From NCBI GenBank assembly GCA_937996755.1, contig CALKUS010000293.1:1-16527 (forward strand): DNA of 16,527 bases, given 5' to 3'. This document shows, one piece after another, positions 14,585-16,527 of this stretch. The DNA is from an uncultured Pseudomonadota bacterium (lineage in GTDB: Bacteria > Pseudomonadota > Gammaproteobacteria > Xanthomonadales > Ahniellaceae). Below the pieces are notes generated by a model that worked only from the letters and a program-made list of their open reading frames with translations, ran no database searches and was not told the origin of the DNA. Each line of letters opens with the position of its first letter. Positions within the stretch are counted from its first letter, which is position 1. The position numbers were made by a program, and so were the translations under genes.

Positions 14585-14602
14585 CTCTGTGCCTCTGTGG
14601 TT
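14585..14602 (-). repeat. Dispersed repeat, right copy of an inverted pair
   Basis: CTCTGTGCCTCTGTGGTT is the exact inverse of 14215-14232, and the preceding TCCGTGTC extends the usual consensus of this repeat. The ribosome binding site of the next gene begins six bases beyond it. Confidence 0.65.
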
Positions 14603-14622
14603 TATTCAAAGGAGTGCGAGCG

Positions 14623-14883
14623 ATGTTATGCATCGAAGATGAGCGTTCACTCAAGTTGCTTTTGAAGTATCGCCGGCGTGTGCTGAAGATCGCCGATCGC
14701 ATCGAGAGTAACGTGCGTGCCGACGACGGGTACTTGAATGGCGTAGAGCTCTGCGACTACGGGCAGTCGCAGATCGCTCCGGTACTGCGAGCGATGTTTG
14801 CGTTGCTCCTCGACGGCGATGCCGAGGACTTCCAGCGGCTGACTGGCGATCGCGTTCTTTTCCTCTCAGGCAACGGAGTGTAA
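14623..14883 (+). CDS. Small hypothetical protein (86 aa)
   Basis: ATG 14623 is chosen over GTG 14614 because AAAGGAG at 14608-14614 is correctly spaced for the ATG. The product begins MLCIEDERSLKLLLKYRRRV and is helical, with alternating basic and acidic residues and a hydrophobic segment RAMFALLLDGDAEDFQRL. There is no recognised domain, and the hydrophobic part is too short for a membrane span. The next gene starts 5 bp after its stop, suggesting one operon. Confidence 0.6.
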   Translation: MLCIEDERSLKLLLKYRRRVLKIADRIESNVRADDGYLNGVELCDYGQSQIAPVLRAMFALLLDGDAEDFQRLTGDRVLFLSGNGV

Positions 14884-14888
14884 GTCCC

Positions 14889-15068
14889 ATGTTGATTTGT
14901 GTTCACGGCCGCAAGACCGAGCTCGCGATGAAGCGGGTCGCCGCGGGCGGCCGGGCGTTCTCGAAAGTCGAGCGGCTGCAAGTCGAGCGGTGCCTGGCCC
15001 GGGTCGATGCCGAGGCCGAGCGGCTCCGCATGATTCTCAAAACCGAACGACCTCGGAGGGCAAAATGA
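14889..15068 (+). CDS. Very small hypothetical protein (59 aa)
   Basis: ATG 14889 with GGAG at 14875-14878 opens a 59-codon frame, beginning MLICVHGRKTELAMKRVAAG. Its stop at 15066-15068 overlaps the next ATG (ATGA). The protein is strongly basic and helical (SKVERLQVERCLARVDAEAE), possibly a coiled coil or nucleic-acid binder. The 4-bp overlap and 5-bp upstream gap argue that it is real despite its length. The family is unknown. Confidence 0.6.
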   Translation: MLICVHGRKTELAMKRVAAGGRAFSKVERLQVERCLARVDAEAERLRMILKTERPRRAK

Positions 15069-15259
15069 GATCCCGCGATCCTGTTCTCGATCGACGCGAG
15101 CGGCGCAAGCAGAAACGCCAGAAGAATTTCGCCGAGGGCCGCAAGGTCGCCTGGCATCCGAACCTCAAGAGCGCACACCGCTGCCCCGGCTGCGGTGGCC
15201 TGGTGCAGCTCCCCTGCCGCGGCTGTGCGGTGAAACTGGCAAAGGCGACGGCGCGATGA
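15065..15259 (+). CDS. Zinc-ribbon small protein (64 aa)
   Basis: ATG 15065 has GGAGGG at 15055-15060 and overlaps the previous gene by 4 bp. The N-terminal half is highly basic (DRRERRKQKRQKNFAEGRKV). The C-terminal half has two CxxC knuckles, C40/C43 in CPGC and C51/C54 in CRGC, forming a probable four-cysteine zinc ribbon. Such proteins usually bind nucleic acid or act as adaptors. Its stop overlaps the methyltransferase start (ATGA), so the two are probably made together. The specific role is unknown. Confidence 0.7.
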   Translation: MRSRDPVLDRRERRKQKRQKNFAEGRKVAWHPNLKSAHRCPGCGGLVQLPCRGCAVKLAKATAR

Positions 15260-16113
15260 CGACCGCGGTACCAACACGCCGCCGCCGCGGTGGGGCGATC
15301 GACGCAGCTGCTCGGCCCGCCGCCGGCGACGCTGGTCGACCGAGTACTCGCACGCCGCCGGCGGCTGGGCTCGAGCAACCTGGCGGCATCGTCGCCGCTG
15401 GCGTGAGTGGATCCGAATCCGTGCGCTATCCGGGCGGCAAGGGCCAGGCCGGGCATTGGCAGTGGCTCGTGTCTCGCATGCCGACGCACGCTCGCTATAT
15501 CGAACTATTCGCCGGCCGGGCTGCGCTCTTCCGTCGCAAGCCGCCCGCCCTCTCGAGCGTGCTCATCGACCGCGATCCCGACGTGGTCGCCTGGCATCGG
15601 GCCCGCAACTGGCCGGCGACCGAAGTCATCGAGGGGAGCGGAATCCATTATTTGTTCGGCCTCGAGACTTCGCTCGACGAGGACGACCTGATCTATGCCG
15701 ATCCGCCGTTCGTGCTCTCCACGCGCACGAAGCAGCGGATCTACAAATTTGAAATGAGCGATCGCGAGCACGAGCTGCTGCTCGCCGAGCTCAACGACAC
15801 GCGGGCCCGCGTGATGATTAGCGGTTATCCGTCGCCGCTCTACAACGATTTGCTCTCGGATTGGTGGTGCGACTCGCGGGAGGTGATGACTCGCGGCGGG
15901 CTGCGGCTCGAGTGTCTCTGGATGAATTTCAACCCGGCCCGCGTCAAGCGTGACGTGGGGATCCGGCCGGGCTCGAATTGGCGCGAGCGGCAACGCATCG
16001 CGCGGAAGGTTGCGCGGCATGAGCGGCTATTCGCCGCGATGCCGGATTATGAGCAGGACGCGATTCTGGCGGCGCTCTTAGAGTACCGCCGCCGGCGATC
16101 GCGTCGCGGATGA
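15256..16113 (+). CDS. D12-class DNA adenine N6-methyltransferase
   Basis: The product would transfer a methyl group from SAM to adenine N6 in DNA. Motifs run in Dam/D12 order: RYPGGKG at 57-63, a motif I region ELFAGRAALF at 83-92, and the catalytic DPPF at 149-152 in YADPPF. The usual FxGxG of motif I reads FAGRA here, lacking the second glycine. Residues 1-50 are low-complexity, rich in Arg, Ala and Pro, and unlike the family. The functional start may be GTG 15403, just before SGSESVRYPGGKG, although ATG 15256 overlaps the previous stop (ATGA). No restriction endonuclease gene is adjacent, so this looks like an orphan, phage-type methylase, perhaps for self-protection. The target site cannot be told from the sequence. 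Confidence 0.82.
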   Translation: MTTAVPTRRRRGGAIDAAARPAAGDAGRPSTRTPPAAGLEQPGGIVAAGVSGSESVRYPGGKGQAGHWQWLVSRMPTHARYIELFAGRAALFRRKPPALSSVLIDRDPDVVAWHRARNWPATEVIEGSGIHYLFGLETSLDEDDLIYADPPFVLSTRTKQRIYKFEMSDREHELLLAELNDTRARVMISGYPSPLYNDLLSDWWCDSREVMTRGGLRLECLWMNFNPARVKRDVGIRPGSNWRERQRIARKVARHERLFAAMPDYEQDAILAALLEYRRRRSRRG

Positions 16114-16527
16114 CGATGGCCGCGGCTAGCGTCGCCGCCGGCGTGGCGCCCTCGAGGCCTGCCGCGTCGCGGAGGGAGTGGATCGATCGAGGATTATCTG
16201 TGGTAGGAAACCAAACCAAGTTGAAACTTCCGCCGCCCAATGCGGAGCGGCTCGAGCAGCATTTGCGCGCCTGCGGCGTCGCCGAGCTGCAGGCCCGGCT
16301 CGTGGCCTTCGTCTTCGAACGGGGCGCCGAGCGCGTCGTGAATGGAGATAACATGCGCGTGCTTACGATCGCCGCCCGCGAGGCGGCTCAGCTCCTCGGA
16401 TGTGCCCACCGGTCGATCGGCCAGGCGGCCAAGGCGCTCGAGCGATTCGAGTGGTTCCGTCAGCTGCGAGGCGGCGGGACCAAGGCCTCGACGTTCGTCC
16501 TCGATCCGCCCGCCGCGGCCGCGATGC
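16110..16527 (+). CDS. Hypothetical protein with possible winged helix, cut off by the window end
   Basis: ATG 16110 overlaps the methyltransferase stop (ATGA), and the frame stays open to the window end, at least 139 codons. A later GTG 16200 with GAGG at 16189-16192 is an alternative start. The N-terminal 30 residues are low-complexity. From about residue 53 the pattern LTIAAREAAQLLGCAHRSIG followed by QAAKALERFEWFRQLRGGG suggests a helix-turn-helix with a wing, as in replication or transcription regulators. The C-terminus is missing, so the family cannot be named. Confidence 0.55.
   Translation, partial: MTMAAASVAAGVAPSRPAASRREWIDRGLSVVGNQTKLKLPPPNAERLEQHLRACGVAELQARLVAFVFERGAERVVNGDNMRVLTIAAREAAQLLGCAHRSIGQAAKALERFEWFRQLRGGGTKASTFVLDPPAAAAM

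Noticed and set aside
15256..16527. Restriction-modification system
   Set aside because: A methylase is present, but no adjacent protein shows a nuclease motif, so only an orphan methylase is supported within the window.
1..16527. tRNA, rRNA, integrase or transposase genes that would explain the mosaic naturally
   Set aside because: None was recognised on either strand, although a systematic covariance-model or profile search could not be run.

Overview
The window is best read as three blocks of different ancestry in one assembled contig. Its first nine bases (TTCCGATCT) match the 3' end of the common Illumina adapter, so the left edge is a library or assembly edge. The DNA therefore probably comes from a metagenome or single-cell assembly.

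Block 1 (about 1-11930) is very GC-rich and looks like a gammaproteobacterium near the Xanthomonadales (Lysobacter/Luteimonas-like). This rests on the protein style and on REP-like palindromes built on TGTGGGAGCG. It opens with about 570 bp of nested hairpins and direct repeats and no gene. The DNA-repair operon recC-recB-recD follows, apparently complete, with all helicase motifs and the RecB nuclease residues in place. Next come a membrane-anchored periplasmic adaptor of the HlyD/MacA type and a MacB/LolD-type ABC ATPase, the first two genes of an export operon. The permease expected next is absent because the sequence changes character just after the ATPase stop codon. Palindromic repeats lie before recC, inside recC, and at nearly every gene junction.

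The recC/recB and recB/recD junctions share one arrangement. The upstream stop codon overlaps an ATG (ATGA). That ATG opens a short ORF through the repeat (13 and 35 codons), and the short ORF ends in a second ATGA that supplies the next gene's start. The two spacers are 38 and 104 bp, both 2 modulo 3, so the termination-reinitiation chain is kept.

Block 2 (about 11970-12530) is a fragment resembling a surface or baseplate-J-like protein of the Candidate Phyla Radiation (Patescibacteria). It has lost its N-terminus and is joined in frame to the C-terminal part of an unrelated protein.

Block 3 (about 12530-16527) has lower GC, short tightly overlapping genes and dispersed CCACAGAGGCACAGAG repeats. 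It resembles planctomycete (Pirellulales-like) phage-related or accessory DNA. It encodes a small AAA+ ATPase, six small proteins (one with a zinc ribbon), an orphan D12-class adenine methyltransferase, and a start-complete gene with a possible winged helix that runs off the end. Most stops and starts overlap by 4 bp. This block is the best place to look for an undescribed system, but no function can be assigned beyond ATPase and methylase. The joins at about 11930-12000 and 12510-12545 should be treated as probable assembly or amplification chimeras until checked with reads.
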